Shown one piece after another: positions 25,542 through 34,588 of a stretch of DNA of 64,000 nucleotides. The first letter of the stretch is position 1. Each line of letters begins with the position of its first letter. The stretch is from Sporosarcina sp. FSL K6-2383. Its GTDB lineage: Bacteria; Bacillota; Bacilli; Bacillales_A; Planococcaceae. Below the pieces are notes generated by a model. That model did no database searches, had not been told where the DNA came from, and saw nothing but the letters and a program-made list of their open reading frames with translations. The translations under genes were made by a program, and so were the position numbers. The stretch spans positions 2,395,501-2,459,500 of the forward strand of contig NZ_CP152017.1 in NCBI RefSeq assembly GCF_038618305.1, written 5' to 3'.

Positions 25542-25919
25542 GTGAATTTAATTATTTTAGGAGTTGCTACAGTTCTATTGATTGGATACATGGTCATAAC
25601 GATGCTACGTCTTCGAAAAGCCGTTACCAATTTAACACAAGATCAGTTTATCGAGGGCTACCGAAAGGCACAGCTCATTGATGTACGCGAGACGAAAGAT
25701 TTTGACGCTGGCCATATTTTGGGTGCTCGTAATATCCCATACTCTCAGTTCCGTCAACGTTTCAAAGAAATCCGCTCGGACAAGCCTGTCTACCTATACG
25801 ACCAAAACGGTGGTAAAAGCGCACGGGCTGCATTATTTTTAAAGAAAAAAGATTACAAGCATTTATTCCATCTTCAAGGTGGCTTCCGCTTATGGACGGG
25901 TAAAGTAAAAAGTAAATAA
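25542..25919 (+). CDS. yqhL: Membrane-anchored rhodanese-like protein YqhL, catalytic Cys replaced
   Basis: A 125-residue protein with an N-terminal membrane helix (VNLIILGVATVLLIGYMVI) and a rhodanese domain (LIDVRETKDFDAGHILGARNIP to LQGGFRLWTGK). The active-site loop, normally Cys-x5-Arg or similar, reads LYDQNGGKS, so the nucleophilic cysteine is aspartate. It is therefore unlikely to be a sulfurtransferase and may be a binding domain. GTG 25542, 9 nt after AAAGGGG, is the best start. It is divergent from lipM. Confidence 0.88.
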   Translation: MNLIILGVATVLLIGYMVITMLRLRKAVTNLTQDQFIEGYRKAQLIDVRETKDFDAGHILGARNIPYSQFRQRFKEIRSDKPVYLYDQNGGKSARAALFLKKKDYKHLFHLQGGFRLWTGKVKSK

Positions 25920-25960
25920 CAATAAGGAGAGGCCGCCACGGCTTCTCCTTATTGTTATTT
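25916..25960. terminator. Bidirectional terminator yqhL / hemY
   Basis: AATAACAATAAGGAGA and TCTCCTTATTGTTATT pair around a GC-rich centre, between convergent genes. Confidence 0.9.
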
Positions 25961-25975
25961 AAATATTTATAGCTT

Positions 25976-27403
25976 CTACTGCTCTAAATATGCCGCCAAC
26001 TGCTCAGCAGCCTCTCTCCCTTGCCGAATACAATCCGGGACTCCAACACCCTCGTAGCCAGCCCCGCAGAGGTAAACGCCAGGACTATGGACGGCAAGAT
26101 CTGCCCTTACCTTTTTCAACTCCTCGACATGCTTTACTGGATACTGTGGCATCGAGTGTTCTAGCCGAGTAATTTCATGAAATAATGGCTGAGCTTGGAT
26201 ACCCATAATCTCTTCCAAATCTTTTAACGCAGCTACTACGAGTTGCTCGTCAGATAGGTGAACCCACTCCTCCGCACCTCCACGCCCAATGTAACAGCGC
26301 AGTAATACTTTGCCTTCCGGTGCTGTATGAAGCCATTTAGAAGAACTCCATGTGCAAGCTGTTAACATGCGCCCTTCTTTGCGGGGGATCAGAAAACCAG
26401 AACCGTTTAATGGAAATGTGAAATCTTCAGCATCAAAAGCGAGTACGATATTCGCAACAGACACATAGTTAATTTTCTCTAACCACTGTAACGAAGAACT
26501 AATTGGTAATAACTTCGCCGTTTGATGAGTAGGTAAAGCCATAATAAGCCCATCTGCCTGTAACTGTTGCTCGTCATCCAAGCAAACTTTATAGCCCTGT
26601 CTATCTTGAATAATCGTTTGCACACCTTTCCCAGCAATCAGTTGAATCGACTCCAATTCTGCTAACAGTCGATCAACCAACGAAATCATCCCATTACGGA
26701 ACGTTAGAAACATACTTTTCTGCGCAATTTCAGGCAAACCTTTCATACTAGGTGCTGGTTTTTGTTTATTTGCCAACATCCCTATAATCAAACTTCGATG
26801 CGTTTGCTCCATTGCTGCAAAATGCGGAAAAGTTGCTTGTAAGCTTAACGAATGTGTGTCTCCTGCGTAAATCCCACCCAATAACGGCTCTGTGATATGT
26901 TCTAGCACTTCCTTACCCAAACGACGTTGGATGAAATGACCTAATGCTTCATCTTCCATCCCTTTCTTTTTAGGCAAGCATAGATCCATAGCAGCTCGAA
27001 TTTTCCCTGCAGGCGATATGAGCTTCGTTTTCATAAACGGCGTTAATTCTGTCGGAATACCTAGCATAAGTCCAGGCGGCATCTTATGCAATTTACCTTT
27101 ATGTACTATATAATTTGTCTTGGCTTGGGGATTCGTCGCCGTCAGTTCATCTTCGATTCCTAATTCCTTAATCAGTGTCATAATAGGCATTTTACGTGCT
27201 AAAAAAGACTCCGGACCTTGTTCAATAATGAACTCTTCACGATGCAATGTCCGTATTTTACCACCAAACGTCTGACTTTTTTCAATTAAAGTTAGCTCAA
27301 CAGGAATTTTTCGTTCATCAAACCATTTTTTCGTATAAAAAGCAGCGCTTAGCCCTGTAATGCCACCACCCACAATAATAATCTTCCTTTTCGTATTCTC
27401 CAC
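25976..27403 (-). CDS. hemY: FAD-dependent coproporphyrinogen/protoporphyrinogen III oxidase
   Basis: A 475-residue flavoenzyme (HemY/CgoX) that oxidises coproporphyrinogen III in the Gram-positive coproheme pathway. IIVGGGITGLSAAF is the FAD dinucleotide loop at residues 9-22; EQGPESFLARK and the C-terminal YLCGAGYEGVGVPDCIRQG flavin motif complete the family pattern. The usual length is about 470. It follows the radical SAM gene by 29 bp on the same strand, not hemE/hemH as in Bacillus, so it should be transcribed from the Fnr-box promoter at 28586. Confidence 0.93.
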   Translation of the reverse strand: MENTKRKIIIVGGGITGLSAAFYTKKWFDERKIPVELTLIEKSQTFGGKIRTLHREEFIIEQGPESFLARKMPIMTLIKELGIEDELTATNPQAKTNYIVHKGKLHKMPPGLMLGIPTELTPFMKTKLISPAGKIRAAMDLCLPKKKGMEDEALGHFIQRRLGKEVLEHITEPLLGGIYAGDTHSLSLQATFPHFAAMEQTHRSLIIGMLANKQKPAPSMKGLPEIAQKSMFLTFRNGMISLVDRLLAELESIQLIAGKGVQTIIQDRQGYKVCLDDEQQLQADGLIMALPTHQTAKLLPISSSLQWLEKINYVSVANIVLAFDAEDFTFPLNGSGFLIPRKEGRMLTACTWSSSKWLHTAPEGKVLLRCYIGRGGAEEWVHLSDEQLVVAALKDLEEIMGIQAQPLFHEITRLEHSMPQYPVKHVEELKKVRADLAVHSPGVYLCGAGYEGVGVPDCIRQGREAAEQLAAYLEQ

Positions 27404-27432
27404 TTAGCATCCACCTTTCAACATCAAGCATT

Positions 27433-28512
27433 TTAGCGAAGTGCTTTTGGAATATATGAGCAAGATGGATCGCTTTCCAAGTAATCACCCGTCATTGCAT
27501 AGGCTCTCGCACGCGAACCACCGCACATATGCTTAAACTCACAAACACCACATTTACCTTTCAATAACGACTTATCTCGTAACTGTTTCATAACTGGTGA
27601 ATTTTGATAAATATCGGAAAGTGATTGTTCACGAACATTACCGCAAACGACCGGTAAAAAACCACTTGGATAGACATCTCCCGTATGACTAATAAAGACA
27701 AAACCGTCTCCATCATTAACAAATTTTGGTGCACGACCTAATAAGTCAGAGCGCTTTGCAATACCACTTTCCCCCAGCCTCTCTTTTTCTTGATGAAACA
27801 CACGTCTATAATGAGGCGCTTCCGTCGTCTTCACACCATAAGGCATTTTTTGTTGAATTTGATATAACCATTTCATCACTTCTTCGTGCTCTTCCGGACT
27901 CACCATATCCTTCTCCATACCGCGTCCTGTTGGCACTAGGAAGAATGTACTCCATAGTACTGTCCCCATCTCTTTCACCTTCTCAGCAATCGCTTCAAGA
28001 TCATGGAGATTATATTTCGATATGGTTGTATTCACTTGAATCGGGATATTTAGTTCCTTTAAGAACTCAATCCCTTTCATCGTTCGATCATAAGATCCTT
28101 TCGTTCCACGGAAATGGTCATGAATTTCTGCGCAAGAGCCATCCAAACTAAATGCCCATCTCGATAAACCAACATCTTTTGCCTTCTGAATGGCTTCCTT
28201 CGTTACTTTCGGCGTTGCACTTGGCGTCATAGAAACAGGAAGATTTCTCTCTTCAATCGCATATTTTGCAAGATCAAATAAATCAGGACGCATCAATGGG
28301 TCGCCACCCGTAAAAACAAATAGTGGATTATTCATGGCTGCAATCTCATCAATTAGTTTTTTTCCTTCTTCAAATGATAATTGACGAGGATCAGCCTTAT
28401 ATTGCGCTTCCGCCCTACAGTGCAAACACTTTAAAGCACAGGCTCGTGTCACTTCCCATATAACAATAAACGGGTTTACATCGTAATTAACCTCTTCTTT
28501 GATAGATATCAT
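27433..28512 (-). CDS. Radical SAM/SPASM protein of the heme-synthesis-related group (AhbD/NirJ-like, TIGR04053-like)
   Basis: A 359-residue radical SAM enzyme. CALKCLHC (residues 26-33) binds the SAM cluster, GGDPLMRPD is the SAM-binding GGD motif, and the C-terminal SPASM region CGVCEFKHMCGGSRARAYAMT (shortened) plus DPSC binds an auxiliary cluster. In AhbC/AhbD/NirJ the motif is usually CGGCRARA; here Ser replaces one Cys. The relatives act on heme intermediates, and hemY follows directly, so a heme or coproheme modification, perhaps anaerobic decarboxylation, is inferred. An Fnr/Crp-type box lies upstream. The function of this subgroup is not proven. Confidence 0.85.
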   Translation of the reverse strand: MISIKEEVNYDVNPFIVIWEVTRACALKCLHCRAEAQYKADPRQLSFEEGKKLIDEIAAMNNPLFVFTGGDPLMRPDLFDLAKYAIEERNLPVSMTPSATPKVTKEAIQKAKDVGLSRWAFSLDGSCAEIHDHFRGTKGSYDRTMKGIEFLKELNIPIQVNTTISKYNLHDLEAIAEKVKEMGTVLWSTFFLVPTGRGMEKDMVSPEEHEEVMKWLYQIQQKMPYGVKTTEAPHYRRVFHQEKERLGESGIAKRSDLLGRAPKFVNDGDGFVFISHTGDVYPSGFLPVVCGNVREQSLSDIYQNSPVMKQLRDKSLLKGKCGVCEFKHMCGGSRARAYAMTGDYLESDPSCSYIPKALR

Positions 28513-28563
28513 CTTAAACGCTCCTTTAGTATGATATATCTTGATTGAAACTACATCATTAGC

Positions 28564-28605
28564 ATAGTACTAAGCTAGAACGTCCCTTGTGATATTTATC
28601 ACAAG
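28564..28605 (-). promoter_or_regulatory. Fnr/Crp-type box with downstream -10
   Basis: CTTGTGATATTTATCACAAG (28586-28605) contains TGTGA-N6-TCACA, the B. subtilis Fnr consensus, with 9-bp perfect arms. On the minus strand TACTAT (28569-28564) is a plausible -10, putting the box centre about 39-41 bp upstream of the start of transcription, the activating class II position. It precedes the radical SAM-hemY unit. Confidence 0.75.
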
Positions 28606-28643
28606 AATTTAATGGGATGTGTACGTTTCGTCACAAACACGAC

Positions 28644-28673
28644 AAAAAAGCACAGCGCAAGGCTATGCTTTTT
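28644..28673 (-). terminator. Terminator of the gcv operon
   Basis: AAAAAGCATAGCC and the matching GCGCTGTGCTTTTTT stem with U-run lie 14 bp after the gcvPB stop. Confidence 0.85.
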
Positions 28674-28686
28674 CATAATAAGATTA

Positions 28687-30144
28687 TTATTTTGTATAAC
28701 GTAATACCGGCTGACGAGCTGCCTTCGTTTCATCTAAACGATTAATGACCGTCGTATGTGGTGCATTTTGAACGATTTCAGGGTTTTCTTCAACTTCTTT
28801 GGCAATTTGGATAAGTGCATCACAAAATGCATCGAGCGTTTCTTTCGATTCTGTTTCTGTCGGCTCAATCATCATGCCTTCCTCAACATTTAGCGGGAAG
28901 TAGATTGTTGGCGGATGATAGCCAAAGTCAAGTAGTCGTTTTGCCATATCAAGTGTACGAACGCCTAATTTCTTCTGGCGACGACCTGAAAGCACAAATT
29001 CATGCTTACAATGGCGGTTATATGGTAGGTCGAAGTAAGGCTCAAGCCGACGCATCATATAGTTGGCATTCAATACCGCATATTCCGTAACAGCTTTCAA
29101 GCCGTCCGGTCCCATTGAACGGATATAAGTATACGCACGCAGATAAATGCCAAAGTTACCATAGAACGGCTTCACACGGCCAATCGTTTGTGGAATATTG
29201 TAATCGAATGTGTATACATCGGCTTTTTTCACAAGCACTGGTTTTGGCAAGAAAGGAGCCAAGTCCGCCTTAACACCAACTGGACCTGAACCAGGACCAC
29301 CACCACCGTGAGGACCTGTAAATGTTTTGTGTAAATTTAAGTGAACCGCATCAAAGCCCATGTCACCAGGACGCGCCTTAGACATAACCGCATTCAAGTT
29401 CGCTCCATCATAGTACAATTTCCCACCAACAGCGTGAACGATTTCAGCCATTTCAAGAATATCTTCCTCAAAAAGTCCAAGCGTATTCGGGTTTGTCAGC
29501 ATCAATGCCGCAGTATCTGATCCAACAACACGCTTCAAGTCTTCCAAGTCAACAAGTCCATGTTCATTCGACTTCACTGTAACCGTTTCAAAGCCTGCAA
29601 CCGTTGCGGATGCTGGGTTTGTTCCGTGAGCAGAGTCTGGAACAAGTACTTTTGTGCGGTGGAAGTCTCCGTTTGCTTCATGGAACGCACGAATCATCAT
29701 CAATGCTGTCCATTCGCCATGTGCTCCAGCAGCTGGCTGAAGTGTGACTTCATCCATTCCTGTGATTTCAACAAGATGCTCTTGCAAATCATACATAATT
29801 TCCATTGCACCTTGTACAGTCGACTCATCTTGCAATGGATGAATGTTAGCAAATCCAGGGAAACGTGCAACAAATTCATTGATTTTCGGATTGTATTTCA
29901 TCGTACAAGATCCTAGTGGGTAAAATCCTGTATCTACACCATGGTTACGGTTAGACAACGCTGTGTAATGGCGCATTATATCAAGCTCAGACACTTCTGG
30001 AAGCTCTGCTGCTTCTTCGCGAATAAATCCTGCTGGCAATAAATCTGACAGATCCAATTCAGGCACATCTAATTCTGGAAGACTGTAGCCAATTCGTCCT
30101 TCTTTCGTTAATTCAAAAATTAACGGCTGATTATCTTTATGCAT
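28687..30144 (-). CDS. gcvPB: Glycine dehydrogenase (decarboxylating) subunit 2
   Basis: A 485-residue PLP-binding subunit of the glycine cleavage P protein. The PLP lysine is in [22 protein letters not shown] 30144, behind GGAGG, overlaps the gcvPA stop by 8 bp, giving coupled translation of the alpha2beta2 enzyme. It decarboxylates glycine and passes the aminomethyl group to lipoyl-GcvH. A longer in-frame start upstream lies within gcvPA and is not used. Confidence 0.97.
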   Translation of the reverse strand: MHKDNQPLIFELTKEGRIGYSLPELDVPELDLSDLLPAGFIREEAAELPEVSELDIMRHYTALSNRNHGVDTGFYPLGSCTMKYNPKINEFVARFPGFANIHPLQDESTVQGAMEIMYDLQEHLVEITGMDEVTLQPAAGAHGEWTALMMIRAFHEANGDFHRTKVLVPDSAHGTNPASATVAGFETVTVKSNEHGLVDLEDLKRVVGSDTAALMLTNPNTLGLFEEDILEMAEIVHAVGGKLYYDGANLNAVMSKARPGDMGFDAVHLNLHKTFTGPHGGGGPGSGPVGVKADLAPFLPKPVLVKKADVYTFDYNIPQTIGRVKPFYGNFGIYLRAYTYIRSMGPDGLKAVTEYAVLNANYMMRRLEPYFDLPYNRHCKHEFVLSGRRQKKLGVRTLDMAKRLLDFGYHPPTIYFPLNVEEGMMIEPTETESKETLDAFCDALIQIAKEVEENPEIVQNAPHTTVINRLDETKAARQPVLRYTK

Positions 30145-31483
30145 GAAGGGCCTCCATTTCCTGCACAAGTGCATCGATTTCTTCTTTTGTACGTTGTTCC
30201 GTCACAGCAACCAATGCGTGATTCGCAAATGCCGGATATGTTAAACCAAGGTCATAACCACCAAGAATGCCTTTTGTGAAGAGGTGTGCATTGACTTCTT
30301 TGACCGATTTTTTGCAATTAACGACGATTTCATTAAAATGAGCACCGCCAAATAATACTTCAAAGCCAGCTTTTTCAAATGCATCCTTAGCATAGCGTGT
30401 TTTCACGATATTTTGATAGGCAATTTCCTGCGCACCCATTTTACCAAGTGCCGTCATCGCAACAGATGCAGCAAGTGCATTCAACGCTTGGTTTGAACAG
30501 ATATTAGATGTCGCTTTATCACGACGAATATGCTGCTCACGTGCTTGCAATGTCAATACATAACCACGTCGTCCTTCGTCGTCCGTTGTTTCTCCCACAA
30601 GACGTCCTGGAACTTTACGCATCAATTTTTTCGTCACAGCGAAATAACCACAGTGTGGTCCACCGAAAGCTTCTGGAATCCCAAATGGTTGTGCATCACC
30701 AACTGTAATATCAGCACCCAACTTACCTGGAGGTGTCAGTACACCAAGTGCTAGCGGGTTAGAGGATACAACAAATAATCCACCCTTATCATGCGTTATG
30801 TCACCAATTTTTTGAATATCTTCAATCTGACCGAAGAAGTTTGGATATTGTACAAGAACAGCAGCTGTATCTTCATCCATCAATTCTTCTAGTTTTGCCA
30901 TATCTGTTACGCCGTCTTTTTGCGGAATCGTCACAACATCAATTGACTGTCCTGATGCATAAGATAGCACAACATCGCGTGATTCTGGATGTACAGTTTC
31001 AGAAACAAGAAGTTTTTTTCGACGAGTGTGACCTGCCGCTAGATTTCCTGCTTCTGCAAGTGCCGTTCCGCCATCATACATAGAAGAGTTGGCAAGATCC
31101 ATACCCGTTAACTCGCAGATCATTGTCTGGAATTCGAAAATAGCTTGCAGCTCTCCTTGTGAAATTTCCGGTTGATATGGCGTGTAAGCTGTGTAAAACT
31201 CAGAACGTGAAATGACATGGTCAACGATGATCGGCTTGAAGTGATCATAGACGCCCGCACCAAGGAATGATGCATATGTACGCGCATCCGCATTTTTTGC
31301 AGCAACTTGTGCCAATTCTTTTGTTAATGCAGTCTCGGATTTTGCTTTTTTAATATTATATTCGCCTTTAAAACGAACTTTTTCAGGAATATCTGCAAAT
31401 AGTTCATCTACTGAAGAAATACCGATTGTTTGCAGCATTTCAGCACGATCGGTTTCCGTCATTGGAAGGTAACGATGCTTCAT
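30137..31483 (-). CDS. gcvPA: Glycine dehydrogenase (decarboxylating) subunit 1
   Basis: A 448-residue subunit of the two-part P protein. [29 protein letters not shown] and [20 protein letters not shown] are standard family blocks. It lies 25 bp after gcvT and overlaps gcvPB. Length and sequence are complete. Expression follows the glycine riboswitch upstream of gcvT. Confidence 0.97.
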   Translation of the reverse strand: MKHRYLPMTETDRAEMLQTIGISSVDELFADIPEKVRFKGEYNIKKAKSETALTKELAQVAAKNADARTYASFLGAGVYDHFKPIIVDHVISRSEFYTAYTPYQPEISQGELQAIFEFQTMICELTGMDLANSSMYDGGTALAEAGNLAAGHTRRKKLLVSETVHPESRDVVLSYASGQSIDVVTIPQKDGVTDMAKLEELMDEDTAAVLVQYPNFFGQIEDIQKIGDITHDKGGLFVVSSNPLALGVLTPPGKLGADITVGDAQPFGIPEAFGGPHCGYFAVTKKLMRKVPGRLVGETTDDEGRRGYVLTLQAREQHIRRDKATSNICSNQALNALAASVAMTALGKMGAQEIAYQNIVKTRYAKDAFEKAGFEVLFGGAHFNEIVVNCKKSVKEVNAHLFTKGILGGYDLGLTYPAFANHALVAVTEQRTKEEIDALVQEMEALHA

Positions 31484-31508
31484 GTCTAGTTAGCCCCTTT
31501 TCATTTTG

Positions 31509-32606
31509 TTATCGTTTATAAAATGGTGTTGCAATAATGACTGCTTTCAATCGCTTATTGCGAATTTCAACTTCCACCTCTGTACCTTCAGCTGTATGCT
31601 CACTTTTCAGTAAAGCAAAGCCAATATTCTTTTTAAGTGTCGGTGATTGTGTACCCGTCGTCACTTCGCCAATTTCGACGTCGCTTAAGAATACTTTGTA
31701 ACCTGTACGCGGAATACCTTTGTCAATCATTTCAAGACCAATCAATTTACGTGGTACACCATTTTCTTTTTGCGCAGTAAGTGCTGCTTTGCCGAGAAAA
31801 TCCTCTTCTTTATTTAATTTCACAACGAAGCCAAGGCCCGTTTCAAGTGGTGAAATATCTTTTGATAGCTCTTGACCGTAAAGTGGCAAGCCTGCTTCAA
31901 AACGCAGTGTATCACGTGCACCCAGACCTGCTGGAATCACACCTTCCGCTTCACCAGCTGTAAGAATTGCAGGCCACAGTGCAACGATAGCCTCTGATGA
32001 ACCGTAAATTTCAAAGCCATTTTCACCAGTATATCCCGTGCGTGAAACAAGGACAGAATGGCCAGCAACGTTGACATTTTCTTTAAAACGGAAAAACTTA
32101 ATATCCGCCAATGGCTCATCTGTTAATTTTTGTAGGACTTCTTGTGCTACAGGTCCTTGTAAAGCAAGAAGGCCATAGTCAGCTGATTTGTCTTCTATGA
32201 CAACATCCGCTGTTGCATGGCTGTTCATCCAGGCAACGTCTTTGTCAATATTCGATGCATTCACAACAAGTAGGTAATCGTTGTCTCCACGTTTGTAAAT
32301 GAGAAGATCATCGATCGTTCCGCCATCCTCATAACACATCGCCGTATATTGCGCTTGACCATCGACTAATTTCGATACATCATTCGTTACTAATTTTTGT
32401 AGGTAAGCAAGAGCTCCTGCTCCACTGACAAACACTTCACCCATATGCGAAACGTCAAACAGGCCCGCTTTTGTCCGTACTGCTTCATGTTCTGCTTTAA
32501 TGCTTGAAAATTGAACCGGTAACTCCCAACCACCAAAATCAATTGTTTTCCCGCCGTACTGTGCATAGCTATCGAATAAAGCAGTACGTTTTAGTGCATT
32601 TGTCAT
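31509..32606 (-). CDS. gcvT: Glycine cleavage system aminomethyltransferase (T protein)
   Basis: A 365-residue tetrahydrofolate-dependent T protein that releases ammonia and forms methylene-[11 protein letters not shown], the folate-binding TIDDLLIY (Asp) and [21 protein letters not shown] are clear. AGGAGG precedes ATG 32606. It is the first gene of gcvT-gcvPA-gcvPB; gcvH is not in the window. Confidence 0.97.
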   Translation of the reverse strand: MTNALKRTALFDSYAQYGGKTIDFGGWELPVQFSSIKAEHEAVRTKAGLFDVSHMGEVFVSGAGALAYLQKLVTNDVSKLVDGQAQYTAMCYEDGGTIDDLLIYKRGDNDYLLVVNASNIDKDVAWMNSHATADVVIEDKSADYGLLALQGPVAQEVLQKLTDEPLADIKFFRFKENVNVAGHSVLVSRTGYTGENGFEIYGSSEAIVALWPAILTAGEAEGVIPAGLGARDTLRFEAGLPLYGQELSKDISPLETGLGFVVKLNKEEDFLGKAALTAQKENGVPRKLIGLEMIDKGIPRTGYKVFLSDVEIGEVTTGTQSPTLKKNIGFALLKSEHTAEGTEVEVEIRNKRLKAVIIATPFYKR

Positions 32607-32704
32607 AACTGATTCCTCCTTGGAAAATGATTAAAAAACTAGGCGACAGCAAAATCGTGATTGCTCTTATAAGGTCATCAATGAACTTATCTTTCTGACA
32701 TTAT

Positions 32705-32744
32705 AAAAAAAAGACAGAGGTCCCCTTAAAAGAGAACCTCTGTC
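32705..32744 (-). terminator. Riboswitch expression-platform terminator
   Basis: GACAGAGGT and ACCTCTGTC form the stem, followed by eight U in the minus-strand RNA. The 5' arm is also the 3' side of aptamer 2, so ligand binding would prevent the terminator. Confidence 0.9.
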
Positions 32745-32900
32745 CTTGTACCTGAAAGTTTGACCTTACGGCTTTCCTCGTTGGTGGTCGAACAATGCCG
32801 ACACTCTCCAGAGATGCGTCATGCATGAGTCTTGTTACCTGAGAGATTCATAACTGCTGTTATTTGCTCCTTCGGCGACGCCAGTGCGTGCTCTCCCCAT
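32736..32900 (-). ncRNA. Tandem glycine riboswitch
   Basis: The minus-strand leader of gcvT shows two aptamers in series. The first opens with GGGGAGAG near 32898 and contains GCCGAAGGAGCAA and TCTCTCAGGTAACAAGAC; the second contains GGAGAGTGTCGGC, a GAGGAAAGCCGTAAGG-type loop and AAACTTTCAGGTACAAGGACAGAGG. These are the conserved glycine-aptamer cores. The 3' end overlaps a terminator hairpin, so glycine binding should switch on the glycine cleavage operon. Confidence 0.95.
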
Positions 32901-33148
32901 ACAATCATTCGCGTTATTCAGTTGGTATGAATGTTAATGTGAATACGAATAAGATTCGGACAACAATGCCCTTTCGCCTTATATCTTAACATTTGATATT
33001 TGAAAGCGCAATAGTTTTTATTAGATAGTCAAATTCACGAACGTTATCGCTTTAAAAAAGGAAAATATTCGTGTTTGGATTTGTCGAATAAATATTTCCC
33101 CTACTAGCATACGACAATAGGAAATCATTGAATGATTTCTTTACTGTT
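32901..33148. other. Upstream region of the gcv leader, no gene
   Basis: It contains the gcv promoter region and, at about 33122-33140, the palindrome GAAATCATT-G-AATGATTTC just after the aroK stop. No U-run follows that palindrome, so it is not a clear terminator. No open frame with a ribosome site was found. Confidence 0.5.
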
Positions 33149-33664
33149 CTACAAATCACCCTTGAGTCTACGTATTTGAAATGAAATGTAATCCACAATA
33201 TCACGCAACGACCGATTTTCAGTTTCTACTTTAAAATGTCCACCTTGTAAATATTGAGGTTTTCTTTCATTGTATAGCTGTTCAAGGTCAACACGTGTCG
33301 ATCGCTGGACGATCGGACGTTTCTTGGCTGTAGCAATCCTTCGCCAAATATCGCGAAATGGTGCATTGAGGAAAAAGACAATGCCTGTCCGTCGCATAAT
33401 TTCACGATTTTCCTTGCGCATCGGCGCGCCTCCCCCCGTCGCAATAATACAAAACTCATCACGGAATGTGCGAAGGAATTCCGTTTCCACCTCTCGAAAA
33501 TACTCTTCCCCATACTTTTCAAAAATTTCTGGTATGGTCATGCCCATTTTTTTTACGATTTCGCAGTCCATATCATAATAAGGGATCTTTGTCGCAAAGC
33601 TCAGTCGTTTGCCAATCGCACTTTTCCCGCATCCCATATAACCAATCAAATATACTTTCTTCAT
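33149..33664 (-). CDS. aroK: Shikimate kinase (copy at the conserved locus)
   Basis: A 171-residue shikimate kinase with Walker A GYMGCGKSAIG, DMDCEIV, FREVETEF, ATGGGAP, KKRPIVQ and NERKPQY, all catalytic positions intact. It occupies the position after comG as in B. subtilis. ATG 33664 is chosen for its match to the family N-terminus; ATG 33676 and TTG 33688 are possible. It differs strongly from the island copy at 14365-14919, so the two are old paralogues or of separate origin. Confidence 0.92.
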   Translation of the reverse strand: MKKVYLIGYMGCGKSAIGKRLSFATKIPYYDMDCEIVKKMGMTIPEIFEKYGEEYFREVETEFLRTFRDEFCIIATGGGAPMRKENREIMRRTGIVFFLNAPFRDIWRRIATAKKRPIVQRSTRVDLEQLYNERKPQYLQGGHFKVETENRSLRDIVDYISFQIRRLKGDL

Positions 33665-33694
33665 TTTATCACCCATTTTACGGGACAAATAGCT

Positions 33695-33874
33695 CTATTC
33701 GTCCCGATTCATTATCTTCTTCGTTTCATTTTCATAAAACATTTCTAGTGAATCATAGTTCCTTTGAATACTATCATGCCATGAAACGAGGGTGAAAAGA
33801 AAGGTACTAACGAAAAATAATAAAACAATCGCTGCAGCAAGTATCACACCACGCTCATTATGGATGGAAGCCAA
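33695..33874 (-). CDS. comGG: Competence pseudopilin ComGG, short form
   Basis: A 59-residue protein with the prepilin-like NERGVILAAAIVLLFFVSTFLFTLV segment (shown in part: ERGVILAAAIVLLFF) and a short helix. As in other ComGG there is no Glu at +5. B. subtilis ComGG has about 124 residues, so the C-terminal half is missing; the stop is directly followed by aroK. TTG 33874, 8 nt after GAGGGGG, is the likely start. It overlaps comGF. It could be a truncated or a lineage-specific short form. Confidence 0.7.
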   Translation of the reverse strand: MASIHNERGVILAAAIVLLFFVSTFLFTLVSWHDSIQRNYDSLEMFYENETKKIMNRDE

Positions 33875-34292
33875 CTGCAAACCCCCTCACTTTAACTGCG
33901 CCATCTATCGTTGTCACAAGTATAGTTAACGTCGTAGCGTCAAGGCTAAATACCACAGAACGAACACCTGTCAAGAGTGGAATATGACCGTCTCCCGTTA
34001 CTCTTTTCCGAATGACAGTGCCACTTTGTTCAATGTCAACTGAGCCATGATGATTTCGAAAGTGTATGACTTTTCCGCCGTTCAGTAATTGAATTTCACT
34101 GACCTCAGTAAGAAGCTGTTGCAATTCTGCTGAAAACAACTCCCATTGCATCTTAGAATAATCTACATACTGTCGTTCAATGGGCTCCTTCCAGAAGAAA
34201 AACAATAAAAACAGATGGATGAAGAGTGCCATAATTAGTAGTTGAAAAATACTTTCTAGTAATGTATAGCCATGCTCATCCATTTTCTTCAT
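33858..34292 (-). CDS. comGF: Competence pseudopilin ComGF
   Basis: A 144-residue minor pseudopilin. HGYTLLESIFQLL shows the prepilin peptidase site (Gly before Tyr) with Glu at +5, then a membrane helix; the C-terminal domain has the ComGF-like QLLNGGKVIHFRNHHG and TGVRSVVFS strands. ATG 34292 overlaps the comGE stop in ATGA, so translation is coupled. It belongs to the DNA-uptake pseudopilus. Confidence 0.88.
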   Translation of the reverse strand: MKKMDEHGYTLLESIFQLLIMALFIHLFLLFFFWKEPIERQYVDYSKMQWELFSAELQQLLTEVSEIQLLNGGKVIHFRNHHGSVDIEQSGTVIRKRVTGDGHIPLLTGVRSVVFSLDATTLTILVTTIDGAVKVRGFAVGFHP

Positions 34293-34588
34293 GGATACAC
34301 ACATTTTCTAATCGACTGTTCGGCCGCTTTATAAGATACGCAAACAACTTGTTCTTCTATGGACCAATTGTAATCCATTCCATCCACTTGACGTAAACCC
34401 GCCATCAAACCGTGAGACTTAAAGTAAATAGCTCCTTGAAAAGCTGTTTCTGCCGCATGCATCTGGGCTTTTTTCATTTGGAGCTTTGAGGTCATTGTTG
34501 TCGCTAAAGGAAGTAACGTCCCAAATATGACCATTACGATTGTCAATGTTAGTATCGCCTCAGACCATGAATAACCTCCCTCATTCAT
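34289..34588 (-). CDS. comGE: Competence pseudopilin ComGE
   Basis: A 99-residue protein with a class III signal NEGG before YSWSEAILTLTIVMVIF (Glu at +5). The remainder is weakly conserved, as is usual for ComGE. It overlaps comGD and comGF by a few bases, in the order GD-GE-GF. Confidence 0.82.
   Translation of the reverse strand: MNEGGYSWSEAILTLTIVMVIFGTLLPLATTMTSKLQMKKAQMHAAETAFQGAIYFKSHGLMAGLRQVDGMDYNWSIEEQVVCVSYKAAEQSIRKCVYP

Noticed and set aside
33122..33140. GAAATCATTGAATGATTTC as an aroK terminator
   Set aside because: The loop would be one base and no U-run follows; a terminator call is not supported.
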